Positions 13,501 through 22,943 of a stretch of DNA of 64,000 bases are shown here, piece by piece; the first letter of the stretch is position 1; the number at the start of each line of letters is the position of its first letter. The notes under the pieces are model-generated. The model saw only the letters and a program-made list of their open reading frames with translations. It did no database searches and had not been told where the DNA came from. The position numbers and the translations under genes were made by a program. This DNA comes from Lamellibrachia columna (taxonomy: Eukaryota; Annelida; Polychaeta; Sabellida; Siboglinidae): the NCBI GenBank assembly GCA_963662155.1, contig OY759266.1, forward strand, positions 11,095,835 through 11,159,834, read 5' to 3'.

Positions 13501-16500
13501 GGACCCTTTAGTTACTGTTGAATATTTCCATGAAACCATGTCCAACAGTGTACACAGACAATCTCAGATATATATGCGGTGTGGAGCCACATCACAGGTT
13601 ACTTTCAACATGTTCTCTTTTTTTTTGACAACTTATATCTCTCTCACTCTTTTGTTACTTTATCCCACTTTGTTCTCCCCATCTGTCTTTTCTAGACCTC
13701 TTCCCATTTAAAATCCCCTTCTCCAACCACCCTCTTCTGTTCCCATCTCCTGTCAAACTCTCCTCATCCATTCTCTGCATGTGTCCTGCCCATCACAGTC
13801 TGCTCCCAACTACCGTCATTTTCTTACGTATGTTTCTTTAGTCAAGTGGGTTCTTGTATTTGTGATGCAGTCATCAAATTGACAATAAAAAATCTCACAA
13901 GTCTGGACTCTCACCAATTCTGTCAGTTATAGCGGCTACTTGATGTGGTTGCAGTGACGTTTGGCATGACAAGCCCAACGATGTATTACTACACCAAGGT
14001 GATGAGTGAACTCTTTCTCGACACGCAGTTTCCGGAAACAAAGAACACGTTTCGTGGCATGACAACAATGCAGGACTTCTGGAGGGTGAGTGGACTAAAT
14101 CTCACACTTGTGGTACCCGGTACTATTTACACAATGTAGATATGTGATACCATGAGTGTACTGAACATTTACATTGTTCAGCTAACATGTAGTTACACCC
14201 TCCATGCTTGGCAGTCAAATCTTGCAATTGTTGTTGTTTATAAGTTTGAATCTTTTACTTGAGCTATGTTACATTGTCAATATGTTTAAAATAAGGTATC
14301 AACTTAAAGTATGGATGTATGACACTACACAAGATAGGTTTCACGGGGGGGAGTTAGCAATTCTTTCTTGTAGCATTGTACATCAGTGTGTTTTTCCCCC
14401 AAACATTGTCATTTTCCCAAAAGTGCCCATAGGTCGATGTTTTATGTAGTATGGGAGTGTGGATCTGAGATTAAATTGGTTTTGTGTAGTGTCGTACATC
14501 AATGTTTTGAGATTGTCCCTAATATTTGTTGAAAGTGAAACAGAATCATCATTTGACAAGGGTAGATGAAAAATATACCCGTACCTTATACCCATGTCAT
14601 CTCGAACTTGTTGTTTTGGAAGGCAGTCCTGTTATATCTTGTGGAACTAGTCATAATAATAGCATTTATTTTGTATAGATTAATTGTACATTACATTGCT
14701 GTACGCAATACCTGTGCATTGAGTGTGTGTGTGTGTGTGTGTGTTACGCATGCTGATGCTGCATGGCACTGCCTCCAGTTCTCCGAGGGCCCTCTGATGG
14801 ACGGACTCTACTGGGAGACCTGGTACAACCATCGGAACGTATCTCAGGAAGAACTTGGCTACATCTTCTATGAGAACAAGTTGCTGGGTGTGCCGCGTTT
14901 GAGACAACTCAAAGTGAAGAACGACTCCTGCACCGTGCATGAGGACTTCCGTAAGGAGATCAAGACCTGTTATGACGCATATGCATCGAACATTGAGGAT
15001 CGCATGCCATTCGGCGTCGGGAATGGCACTGCGTACGTATACTGGACTATCACTATCATAAAAAAATTCATAAATGTTTATTACATAGACTGGTACATTT
15101 TTACACGTTACACTAACACATTTTAAAAATAAATAAAGTTACAGGTTTGATTTTTACAGGCATCTGATGCATTTTATAAATTGATGTTTAATAAAAAATC
15201 TGATTAAATGTCATTAGAAATTTTTTTTACAATTACTGTATTGGTTGCAACAAAATGGTGTCAGGCTTGTTTTGACATTTCAGTTCAAACATTAATAATA
15301 GTAAAGTTAAACATTGGTGTAACAGTTCGTTGTCTTTAACAGGTGGAACTATGCGACACAAAAGGAACTGGATGGCTCGAACCACTGGGGCCTCATTTCC
15401 ACCTATGCCGGTGGTGGCTTTGTGCAGAATTTGGGCACAGTGAATAGCAATTCATTGGACATTATCAAGGAACTGAAGGAGAATCTGTGGCTCGACCGAG
15501 GCACCAGGGCTGTCTTCATCGACTTCACTGTCTACAATGCAAACATCAATCTGTTCTGTGTCATCCGGTACGTAGGCAGGGGACAGGTCTCGATGTATTC
15601 AAGTGTCTTCTGTCAGGTTTCAGATGCCAGAATGTTGATGGATAAGTTGTGTTATGCCTTGGCGTCAGCTCTTTGTTGATGGATAAGTTGTGTTATGCCT
15701 TGGCGTCAGCTCTTTGTTGATGGATAAGTTGTGTTATGCCTTGGCGTCAGCTCTTTGTTGATGGATAAGTTGTGTTATGCCTTGGCGTCAGCTCTTTGTT
15801 GATGGATAAGTTGTGTTATGCCTTGGCGTCAGCTCTTTGTTGGTGCCCGTCGAATACATCAAGTTACTAGTTGTAATTGTTGCCTTGTGATTTAACTGTA
15901 AGGGCTGGTCTTTCCACAGTTTATCTAGTCTTTCTACAAAAGGACTACTGTTATTTCTTTCACAAGGTACCTGGTAAACTGTTCCATTAAACCACCGATC
16001 TGTTTACGAACAAGAACTTTCTCACATCTAGACATGGTCCCTCCTTATCAATTTAAAAATAATGAGACTCACCCTGACAAAAATTACATTGATGCAACAA
16101 AATGTTTACTTTAAATCAATCGGCATTCCAATACATTTCTTACTATCCATGCAGCCTTGTCCTTGAGTTCCCAGCCACTGGGGGTGTCATCCCATCATGG
16201 AACTTCCGCACAGTCAAACTGATCCGCTATGTGTCTGCAAGTGACTACTTTGTGATGGCGTGCGAATGCATTTTCGCTTTGTTCATTATTTACTACATGA
16301 TCGAAGAATTCCTGGAGGTGAGTCATTACTACAGGTTTATATGTAGGTTTGTGAACTTCTCAAATATAAATTCACTTCTTGTTTCATTTAGCACATCGCC
16401 GATCAGGTTCGTTCATGTTTCAGATCGGTAGTGTGTGTATAGTTTAATTAATATGTGCAATTGGTTTAATAAAAGAGGGTCTACTTTGGTTTAGATCATT

Positions 16501-19500
16501 GAAAGAATTGATTTTGATTCTTATATCCAGTAATTTGCAAAAGTGTGATTACCTATATGATGTAGTATATAGAGCCAGAAAGTTTTTTTTTTCTCCAAAT
16601 TTTAGGCGTCAGAAGTAATTTAATAGTTCGTCCGATGATTTCGTCTAACGTAAATAAAAAATTTGAACAAAGGAGCCAGCATGTTGTCATGGATACAAAA
16701 ATAAGTGAAATGAGAAAAAAATCAAACCATGGAGGGGCCTTTAACCTTTTGGGTGTATGAATGGGTGTATCGCAGGTGACACATGGCATGTTGACAGATC
16801 AAGAAGCACCGCATGTCGTACTTCAAGAGCTTCTGGAACATCCTCGACGTTATCGTCATCCTCCTTGCCATCTGCTGCATTTTCTTCAACATCTACCGGT
16901 CATTTGCGGTCATCAACAAGCTGGAGGACTTGCTCAGTCGACCAGAACAGTACCCGGACTTTGAGTTCCTCAGCTACTGGCAGGTGGTCTTCAACAGTGC
17001 CATCGCCATCATGGTTTTCTTCGCCTGGGTCAAGGTCAGTCTATCTTCCTTCGTGGTTTGGTCGCAACGATAATTAAAATATTTTGTATAGCGCCACGTC
17101 CAATACAGTTAACAGCGCTTTACAGAGAATCTGTTTAAAATTATACATTTTGGTAAAACATTACTTGTAATATTAATATGTAAACATCAATAAGTTTGAC
17201 AACAAATGTTGCAGCAGTGAATTACGTGCAAGTGTGGGGGAATTTTGAGAACTGGGTTTTTGAGAGGGTGAAGAAGTTCTGAATAAAATGTACCTATAAA
17301 TGTCAACACATTTATTTGTTGATTGTTGCACAATTTATTCAGAACTTTTACAGTTTAGCATTTTGGTCACGTAAAGTCAAGCAATAATAATGTAATAATG
17401 ATTATAATAACTTTGTTTATGCACTCCAAGAGACCTTGTTCAGGAGTGTTTACATTTGACTAAGACTAACGATTATAAATGTTGACTAATAGACCTACTA
17501 GAATTACAATTCAATATTGAAGACTGACTAATGAAGACTAAGCGTTGCTAACTGGGCTAAAAACTGAACTAGGCAAACTAAAACACATAGATAATCTATA
17601 AAGTATAAAAATGAGATGTAATTATGTGAAACAAGAATTTTATCAGTTGTCGTTCTGTTAAATTTTAACATAATTTTCTGCTGTTTCCACAGGTGTTCAA
17701 GTACATCAGCTTCAACAAGACGATGACACAGCTGTCATCCACGCTGGCACGCTGCGCCAAGGATCTCGCAGGCTTCGCTGTCATGTTCTTCATCATCTTC
17801 TTGGCGTTCGCGCAACTTGGCTACCTCATCTTTGGTACGCAGGTCCGCGACTTCAAGAGCTTCGATGCTGCAATGTGAGTAAACACTTGTTCCTTAATAC
17901 CAGCACAGCCACCATTAGATATTTGGTTCACCCATTCAGAGTTAAGGTAGCTGGGGTGGCTAAAGTGTCAAGTGATTTTTTTCCTCAACATGCTAGGAAA
18001 TATTGAACTGAACATCGACACCACAAATAATCACCCGGCTCTAATCTTGTAACATAACCAAATAAATTAAAAACTCAAAATTTTATTATTCTGGAGTATA
18101 ATATAGTATTTCAGCTACAATATGTGAAGAAATGGTTAATTTATCTTAAAAACTTCTACTGAAACTACTCAATTCAAGACAAGCATATAATAACCACTCC
18201 AGCTACCTAAACATGACATTTGTCCAAAGTTAATGTGAAATCTGTCAAATTCCCATAAACTTGGTCTAGGAAAACTGAATTTAAGCACTGGTCTCAAAGA
18301 TCAAGAATATTGTAAAAAAAATTACTATTTCACATGCAAAATGTAGTGTTTGGTCTCTCAGTTAGCCACATAATGAAAATGTTATTGGTTATGAACATCA
18401 TTACTCCAGGACCCTATGACATTGCTGATGAAAAACTGTAGTAAATTTTATATTTTCGTGCATGATTACTTCAGGTTCACACTGTTCCGAATCATCCTCG
18501 GTGACTTCAACTTCCATGAGCTGGAGGCAGCGAACCGTATCCTCGGCCCGACCTACTTCATCCTCTATGTGTTCTTCGTCTTCTTCGTCCTCCTCAACAT
18601 GTTCCTCGCCATCATCAACGACACATACTCCGAGGTGAAGGCCGAACTGTCGAACCAAAAGAACGAGTTCGACGTTGGCGACTACTTCAAGAAGGTGTGT
18701 TGGTGTTGCATGTTGGGAATGGGGAGGTGTGTCGCAGAAAGTATTGTGGTTTTAAGGTATTAGATGTTATGGTTTTGTCTCTACTATGGAATCTCAGAAA
18801 TGACACCAAGTGGGGTCTCAATTCCAAGGGTTTGTTGGTGGTTTCTGTGGAAATATTGAGCTTAATATAACAATAGATCTTATGATAGAAGGTGCATTGG
18901 AACACAACATGAGAAATTGTTGTTGCATTAAAATACAAGCTTTTACAGTATTTAGTGAAGTTAATTTAGAACTTGCAATAGAATATACAGTCTGCAATAC
19001 AATGTAAGAAATTGTTGTTGTTTTAAGACACGAGCAATATCTAGGGCATATAAAGTAAAAATCTACCTGTTTAAACTTGCTTATCCTTCATCGCTCCTCA
19101 GTGTACCAATCCAACTGTTTACAACTGGAATTGCTAATCCATTAGAAACTGCATAACCCATTTTGTCTGAGGATTACAGCCGATGGAAATTTGTTAAATT
19201 GTATTCTGTTGTATCACTTGTATGATTGTTTTACATTGTATTCTGTTGTATGATTGTTTTACATTGTATTCTGTTGTATGATTGTTTTACATTGTATTCT
19301 GTTGTATGATTGTTTTAGATTGTATTCTGTTGTATGATTGTTTTACATTGTATTCTGTTGTATGATTGTTCTAACGAGGTTAATATTATCATGCACTGAC
19401 ATCATACTATAATACATAAATGGTAGATTATAAAGACTGTTTCTTCATGTCAGGGCTACAACAAGATGCTGGACAAACTGAACCTGAAGCGGGACAAGAT

Positions 19501-22500
19501 CGTGGATATACAGAAGGCACTCCAGTCAGCTGACATCAATCAGGACAAGCAGCTCGACTTCGACGAATGGAGACAGGATCTGAAGACGTAAATATTTTTC
19601 ACATGTGATTCATAAGTGTTTTTGCAATCGCATTTTTTCATTATGTTTAATAGACAAACATTTTCAGTCAGTAATTCCTGACGTACCTGTTCTCAGATCA
19701 TCCAGTTTTTCTAACTGGTGACAACATCATCTATTTATGCTTACAGTAACAGATTATCATGTGAGAGGGCAGACGTTTTTATCTTGTAATTTACTGTAAA
19801 AGCAAATTAGACACCCTTTGTTGCCAAAATAAACAAATTGTCACACCTTGATAGTATGAACCTACCCAAGAAGAATCGTGAGGTAGGAAACCCTGCATAT
19901 GCTGGTTTGGCTGATATAACATGTTTCTTGTTTTACTTTATTCATTGTAATCGTACAAATTATAATAAAGTTGGTTTGGACATTTATTTGTGGACATTAA
20001 CATGCTGTAAGTGCTGGTCATTTTATGAATCGGTCTTCACGTGTTTTGATTGGTTATTTACAGTCGTGGCTATGCCGAGGCTGAAATCGAGGCTGTGTTT
20101 GCGAAGTACGATCTTGATGGAGACCGTGTGTTGGATGAAGATGAACAGAGAAACATGCAGGCCGACCTTGAGGGACAGAAAGTTAGTATTTCACACTACT
20201 ACTGAGACCAGCTGTGTAGCATTCCTTATGCTTTATCCATTTTAAAATTGTCCTCTGTGCAGAAGAACTCATATATTTTCCTGTATTTTATGTACATCCA
20301 CATAGAAACAGATGTACATCAACATAGAAACAGATGTACAACCACATAAAAACAGATGTACATCAACATAGAAACAGATGTACATCCACATAGAAACAGA
20401 TGTACATCCACATAGAAACAGATGTACATCAACATAGAAACAGATGTACATCAACATAGAAACAGATGTACATCAACATAGAAACAGATGTACATCAACA
20501 TAGAAACAGATGTACATCCACATAGAAACAGATGTACATCAACATAGAAACAGATGTACATCAACATAGAAACAGATGTACATCCACATAGAAACAGATG
20601 TACATCCACATAGAAACAGATGTACATCAACATAGAAACAGATGTACATCAACATAGAAACAGATGTACATCAACATAGAAACAGATGTACATCAACATA
20701 GAAACAGATGTACATCCACATAGAAACAGATGTACATCCACATAGAAACAGATGTACATCCACATAGAAACAGATGTACATCCACATAGAAACAGATGTA
20801 CATCAACATAGAAACAGATGTACATCCACATAGAAACAGACAGGCATTGGACATAAATCTCTTACTGAATTTAAAGCTCCTCAGTTGATTTAGCCCATTG
20901 TGAATCAGGTTCTTCGATGTCTAAATTTGTAGACTGTGAATAGATTAATATTCATACTTTTGTAGAAATCATCGAAGGAGTTGACTTAACTTGCGAAATT
21001 CCCTTATGTTATAGTATATACGCCTGGAGCCACTTTGCAATTTTCCTGCTGGTTTTTGACTGGATCCAGTCAAAAATAATTGTGGAATTTGTCCAATGAT
21101 TTCACCAAAACTAAATAACAAATTTGTACAAACGAGCTAGCGTGTCGTAGTGGATACTAGGTAGGTTTGATTTTTTTATAATTATTCTAAAATGTGATAA
21201 GAGAACAAATTAATCGAGGAAGAACCTTTAAAACTTTGTTAAAACATGTCGGTGTTCATTTTGGTACACAGGAAGCACTGAGCAAAGAGTTTGAAGAACT
21301 CGAAGAACGACAAAACCGACCTGGAACCGGTCGCAGTCGCATCAGTCTTGGTGACGACAGCATCGATGAAAGCGACGACGAAGACACAGGCACAAAGTCC
21401 ACTCGGGTTGGAGGTCGCGGAATGGGCGGCGTGTCATACGAAGAGTTCACAGTGTTGTCACGACGTGTTGATCGCATGGAACATTCAATCGGTAGCATTG
21501 TGTCAAAGATCGACGCTGTTCTTGTTAAGTTGGAGGCGATGGAACTCGCGAAAACGAAGAGACGCGAAACAATGAGCAAGATCCTCGATAGCATCACAGA
21601 GGTAAGTTGGATCTTGTTTTGTACGATTGCTATACAAAGCAAACACCCAGATAACAAATAGACAAGCGAGCTATTGCCTTATCGAGAGTCCAGCGATTAT
21701 TCATCTATCCCGCCTCAGACATTTGTCATTTTTTTAAACGTATTCAATGCTGGCATTTACACACTCAGTAGATAATATGTTCCGTTCATTTATCGTCCTC
21801 TGTGAAAATAAAGGTATTGAAATGATTTTACTTTTCTAAATTCCAACTAAAAACAACTGTTGTTTTTATGTTAGCTACATAACTCAATATATAGTGTCTC
21901 AATGTATATAGTGTATGTATAATCGCAACAAATTACTTTCATTTGGCAATAAAAACACGATGAAGAAATATTTGTATATAATTTATTTCTTGCAATCATG
22001 TGATTGAATAAAAGTCCAGATGCAAAATATGCATGCTATACATTTTAAAGAAACTGAAAAACAGTAGTCCATTGATTATTATGTGTGACTCACATGCGAA
22101 GTACATAATGTATGTTTGCATATGACTTCATATTGGACACTTGGTGATTCAGTGTTTATGCAATGAAAGTAAACTTTAGCTAAGGTGACAATATATCGCA
22201 CGAAGAATGCTTGTGGTACCTAGTAATGTCGGTTCTTGTTGACAGGCGGACGGTGCGTCCGACGAAGCAAAACGTGAACAGATGGAGCGACTTGTACGCG
22301 AGGAACTCGAGCGATGGGACTCTGAGTCGTCCATCGGACAGGCTAGCGCACGTGGACCCTCACCAGGTGGCAGCAGCAGGGGCCCTCGGACACATTCACG
22401 GCCGAGCTCTGGACCAAGCGGGGTGCGTTATAGACTTATAGCTATGATTTCGTGTCAATTTCTCAAGTTAATGGAAGTGATACTTTTATCAAAAGTAGCA

Positions 22501-22856
22501 TTAACTCTTATTGGTTTTCTCAGTAACATGTAGATATAATTAAAAATAATAACAGTAAAAACAACAGTTTAAAAATATATTAAAATTGTTTAGCTTTTTA
22601 ATTAATTTCAAGATTTTATTGCATTTCGCATACTAATACAGTAAACCTGAATGTAGTGGCAAAATGTGTTCATAACAAAACGGGGGCTGTAAATATAATT
22701 ACTGTTTGATGTAGTGGTGTCTGTTACTAAGTTACATACTTGTCTTTTAAAGTTGATGACGTTTCACAATTCATGATTGTGTAATTTTGACAGTTCACAG
22801 TCGTAAATTATTTTGATATTTTGTTTGTTTTAATGCTGCAGGCTTCAGATGCTTAA
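4804..22856 (+). CDS. PKD2: Polycystin-2 (TRPP-family cation channel), 14 coding exons
   Basis: Polycystin-2 forms a tetrameric non-selective cation channel in primary cilia and the ER, often with a polycystin-1 partner. Exons with GT-AG borders and matching phases are 4804-5026, 9437-9550, 13955-14085, 14779-15032, 15343-15567, 16155-16317, 16798-17034, 17693-17874, 18475-18694, 19454-19587, 20064-20181, 21272-21601, 22246-22422 and 22842-22856. They give 840 residues (human 968). Features by residue: S1 about 97-118; extracellular TOP/polycystin domain about 119-330 with Cys207/Cys220 spaced as the human disulfide and N-glycosylation sites at N176, N204 and N238; S2 about 343-366; S3 about 383-403; S4 about 430-449; S5 about 472-496; pore filter L518-G519-D520; S6 about 537-557; EF-hands 610-621 and 644-655; acidic Ser cluster about 691-707; coiled coil about 722-777. 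The N-terminus is about 150 residues shorter than in human. The last exon is uncertain: an alternative at 24480 would end in DDFV. Confidence 0.95.
5163..5330. repeat. (TA)n and (GT)n microsatellites in PKD2 intron 1
   Basis: A pure TA tract of about 60 bp at 5181-5240 is followed by a GT-rich tract at about 5292-5318. A second GT/GC-rich patch lies at 5485-5510. None is coding. Confidence 0.9.
5545..6028 (+). mobile_element. 3' end of a LINE (ORF2 terminus plus tail)
   Basis: The sequence at about 5555-5640 reads [20 protein letters not shown] and on to a stop, the typical C-terminal WNSLP...FK motif of LINE ORF2 proteins. A 3' UTR follows, with a small hairpin (cggggcactagtcccgg), AATAAATAAA and an ATT-repeat tail at about 6015-6028. 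Only the last few hundred bases of the element are here. Confidence 0.65.
6030..8158. other. PKD2 intron 1, no gene recognised
   Basis: AT-rich intronic sequence. It contains a short (TA)n tract at 7519-7548. Small open frames, such as the one at 6184-6399 on the minus strand, resemble nothing I know. Confidence 0.6.
8161..9163. mobile_element. Non-autonomous Tc1/mariner-type (pogo/Tigger-like) DNA element
   Basis: The left end cagtcaagcctcgttataac and the right end (reverse complement cagtcgcgcctcgttattac) form terminal inverted repeats, and both ends are flanked by TA (8159-8160 and 9164-9165), the target duplication of this superfamily. A second inverted match (ggtcggggtccac with gtccacgaccgacc) lies inside the ends. 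No transposase was seen in the 1003 bp between the TA sites. Confidence 0.75.
9270..9400. repeat. Interspersed repeat rich in AATTACA/TAATCG words
   Basis: Repeated gtaatcgtaattggttaca-type words lie just before PKD2 exon 2. Related AATTACA-rich patches lie at 27770-27935 and 41097-41240. Such words are typical of subterminal regions of hAT elements, but I see no clear ends here. Confidence 0.4.
9437..9550 (+). CDS. PKD2: PKD2 exon 2 (residues 75-112, S1)
   Basis: Acceptor gtgtgcag, donor atcg|gtgggt, phase 1 to 1. It encodes LWATRETEE followed by [18 protein letters not shown], matching the pre-S1 helix and first membrane segment of human polycystin-2 (GLWGTRLMEES..., LRELVTYLLFLIVLCI). Confidence 0.92.
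9560..13310. other. PKD2 intron 2
   Basis: Pyrimidine-rich from 9640 to 9880, a composition that recurs at 13620-13800. The open frames there are compositional. Frames at 10997-11242 and 11406-11741 have no recognisable similarity. A two-copy degenerate repeat lies at about 11800-11935. Confidence 0.5.
12695..13275. mobile_element. Candidate MITE with degenerate terminal inverted repeats
   Basis: The left end cttactctcgagtgccaaat matches the reverse complement of the right end (cttactcatgaatgccaaat) with four mismatches. The word gtgccaaataacagtata recurs internally near 12724 and 12770. It lies in PKD2 intron 2 and has no coding capacity. Confidence 0.5.
13311..13559. repeat. Long inverted repeat (fold-back), arms about 92 bp
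   Basis: The left arm 13311-13402 and right arm about 13466-13559 are reverse complements with few mismatches; for example ttgtcataagttacataaca pairs with the segment at 13464-13488. They are separated by about 65 bp of AT-rich sequence. The transcript would form a long hairpin in PKD2 intron 2, about 400 bp before exon 3. Confidence 0.8.
13955..14085 (+). CDS. PKD2: PKD2 exon 3 (residues 113-156)
   Basis: Acceptor ggttgcag, donor tggagg|gtgagt, ending in phase 0. It encodes the end of S1 and the start of the extracellular domain ([15 protein letters not shown], then TTMQDFWR), which parallels the human YYYTRMMSQLFLDT...SMEDFW. Confidence 0.93.
14310..14515. mobile_element. Short MITE in PKD2 intron 3
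   Basis: The left end (tgtatgacactacacaaga, from about 14313) and the right end (ttgtgtagtgtcgtacatca, about 14480) are inverted repeats. The right end recurs at 45028-45060 as ttgtgtagtgttgtatatca, so it is a dispersed family. Confidence 0.6.
14779..15032 (+). CDS. PKD2: PKD2 exon 4 (residues 157-241, TOP domain)
   Basis: Acceptor ctgcctccag, donor actgc|gtacgt, ending in phase 2. It encodes [27 protein letters not shown] and the NDSC...TC pair (Cys207 and Cys220, 13 residues apart as in human). N-glycosylation sequons are NVS, NDS and NGT. The longer open frame around it (14566-15126) is read-through of flanking introns. Confidence 0.95.
15343..15567 (+). CDS. PKD2: PKD2 exon 5 (residues 241-315, TOP domain)
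   Basis: Acceptor gtctttaacag, donor atccg|gtacgt. It encodes [38 protein letters not shown] and INLFCVIR, the most conserved stretch of the polycystin extracellular domain. A 41-bp minisatellite begins 66 bp downstream of the donor. Confidence 0.95.
15634..15842. repeat. 41-bp minisatellite, 5 copies
   Basis: Five nearly identical copies of a unit beginning gttgatggataagttgtgtt, followed by a partial sixth copy. It lies in PKD2 intron 5. The near identity of the copies points to recent expansion. Confidence 0.95.
16155..16317 (+). CDS. PKD2: PKD2 exon 6 (residues 316-370, S2)
   Basis: Acceptor ctatccatgcag, donor ctggag|gtgagt, ending in phase 0. It encodes [19 protein letters not shown] and the second membrane segment [17 protein letters not shown]. 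Confidence 0.95.
16568..16755. repeat. Dispersed repeat copy upstream of PKD2 exon 7
   Basis: It shares an extended alignment with 21030-21240, upstream of exon 12: tgatttcgtctaacgtaaat against tgatttcaccaaaactaaat, then a common aaatttg.acaaa.gagc.agc stretch. No terminal inverted repeats were found. Confidence 0.6.
16798..17034 (+). CDS. PKD2: PKD2 exon 7 (residues 371-449, S3-S4)
   Basis: Acceptor tgttgacag, donor gtcaag|gtcagt, 79 whole codons. It encodes [20 protein letters not shown] (S3), the S3-S4 linker and [20 protein letters not shown] (S4). The overlapping frames at 16757-17077 are shadows of this exon. Confidence 0.95.
17073..17140 (-). mobile_element. LINE tail fragment (L2-like 3' end), minus strand
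   Basis: The reverse complement reads gtaaagcgctgttaactgta and then ggcgctatacaaaatatt, the stem-like tail common to L2-type LINEs of aquatic animals. The same pattern occurs on the plus strand at 60745-60800. The rest of intron 7 (17140-17690) holds nothing I recognise. Confidence 0.5.
17693..17874 (+). CDS. PKD2: PKD2 exon 8 (residues 450-509, S5)
   Basis: Acceptor ctgtttccacag, donor gcaat|gtgagt, ending in phase 2. It encodes the S4-S5 linker [20 protein letters not shown] and S5 [19 protein letters not shown], closely matching human [20 protein letters not shown] and the segment after it. Confidence 0.95.
17945..18208. mobile_element. MITE in PKD2 intron 8
   Basis: 16-bp terminal inverted repeats with 14 matches: aggtagctggggtggc at 17945-17960, and accactccagctacct at 18193-18208. 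The 264-bp element has no coding capacity. The superfamily is unassigned. Confidence 0.6.
18475..18694 (+). CDS. PKD2: PKD2 exon 9 (residues 510-583, pore and S6)
   Basis: Acceptor gattacttcag, donor aagaag|gtgtgt, ending in phase 0. It encodes the pore helix and selectivity filter [10 protein letters not shown] (L518, G519, D520) and S6 [20 protein letters not shown] followed by INDTYSEVK. All pore residues expected of a conducting polycystin-2 are present. Confidence 0.96.
19200..19373. repeat. 28-bp minisatellite, about 6 copies
   Basis: Repeats of acattgtattctgttgtatg plus attgtttt in PKD2 intron 9, ending 80 bp before exon 10. Confidence 0.9.
19454..19587 (+). CDS. PKD2: PKD2 exon 10 (residues 584-627, first EF-hand)
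   Basis: Acceptor cttcatgtcag, donor gaagac|gtaaat, ending in phase 2. It encodes [10 protein letters not shown] and an EF-hand loop [12 protein letters not shown] (610-621) with Asp, Asn, Asp, Asp and Glu at ligand positions 1, 3, 5, 9 and 12. Human polycystin-2 has lost this loop. Confidence 0.93.
20064..20181 (+). CDS. PKD2: PKD2 exon 11 (residues 628-667, second EF-hand)
   Basis: Acceptor ggttatttacag, donor cagaaa|gttagt, ending in phase 0. It encodes [20 protein letters not shown] and a canonical EF-hand loop (644-655: D, D, D, D, E at positions 1, 3, 5, 9, 12), matching the functional EF-hand of human polycystin-2. Confidence 0.95.
20285..20850. repeat. 22-bp minisatellite, about 25 copies
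   Basis: Units of gatgtacatc plus cacatagaaaca or aacatagaaaca. Each contains the perfect 10-bp palindrome gatgtacatc. The array begins about 100 bp after the donor of PKD2 exon 11. The long minus-strand frames ([11 protein letters not shown]...) are artefacts of a period not divisible by three. Confidence 0.95.
21030..21240. repeat. Dispersed repeat copy upstream of PKD2 exon 12
   Basis: Diverged second copy of the repeat at 16568-16755. It ends about 30 bp before the exon 12 acceptor. Confidence 0.55.
21272..21601 (+). CDS. PKD2: PKD2 exon 12 (residues 668-777, coiled coil)
   Basis: Acceptor ggtacacag, donor acagag|gtaagt, 110 whole codons. It encodes an acidic serine cluster ([13 protein letters not shown]), which resembles the human CK2/PACS-binding cluster, and then [20 protein letters not shown] and [18 protein letters not shown], the trimeric coiled coil that binds polycystin-1. 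Confidence 0.95.
22246..22422 (+). CDS. PKD2: PKD2 exon 13 (residues 778-836)
   Basis: Acceptor cttgttgacag, donor agcggg|gtgcgt, 59 whole codons. It encodes [19 protein letters not shown], as in human, followed by a Ser/Gly/Arg/Pro-rich tail ([19 protein letters not shown]). Confidence 0.93.
22842..22856 (+). CDS. PKD2: PKD2 candidate last coding exon (ASDA stop)
   Basis: A good acceptor (tttgttttaatgctgcag) is followed in phase 0 by Ala-Ser-Asp-Ala and TAA. A donor-like aacag|gtaaac lies just after the stop at 22860/22861, so this could be a short exon of which the rest is spliced on. The competing last exon is at 24480. Confidence 0.5.
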   Translation, partial: ASDA

Positions 22857-22943
22857 ACAGGTAAACATTGATTCATGCATCTACCATTGTCTAGCAATTT
22901 AAAATGCATCAGTGGTTATTTTCATATATACGTAACAAGTTTT

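Noticed and set aside
14566..15126. 186-residue frame as a separate gene
   Set aside because: It is PKD2 exon 4 plus read-through of both flanking introns, including a GT tract.
20269..20831. Repeated 22-residue frames ([19 protein letters not shown])
   Set aside because: A 22-bp tandem repeat without stops on the minus strand; inside PKD2 intron 11, no start context.
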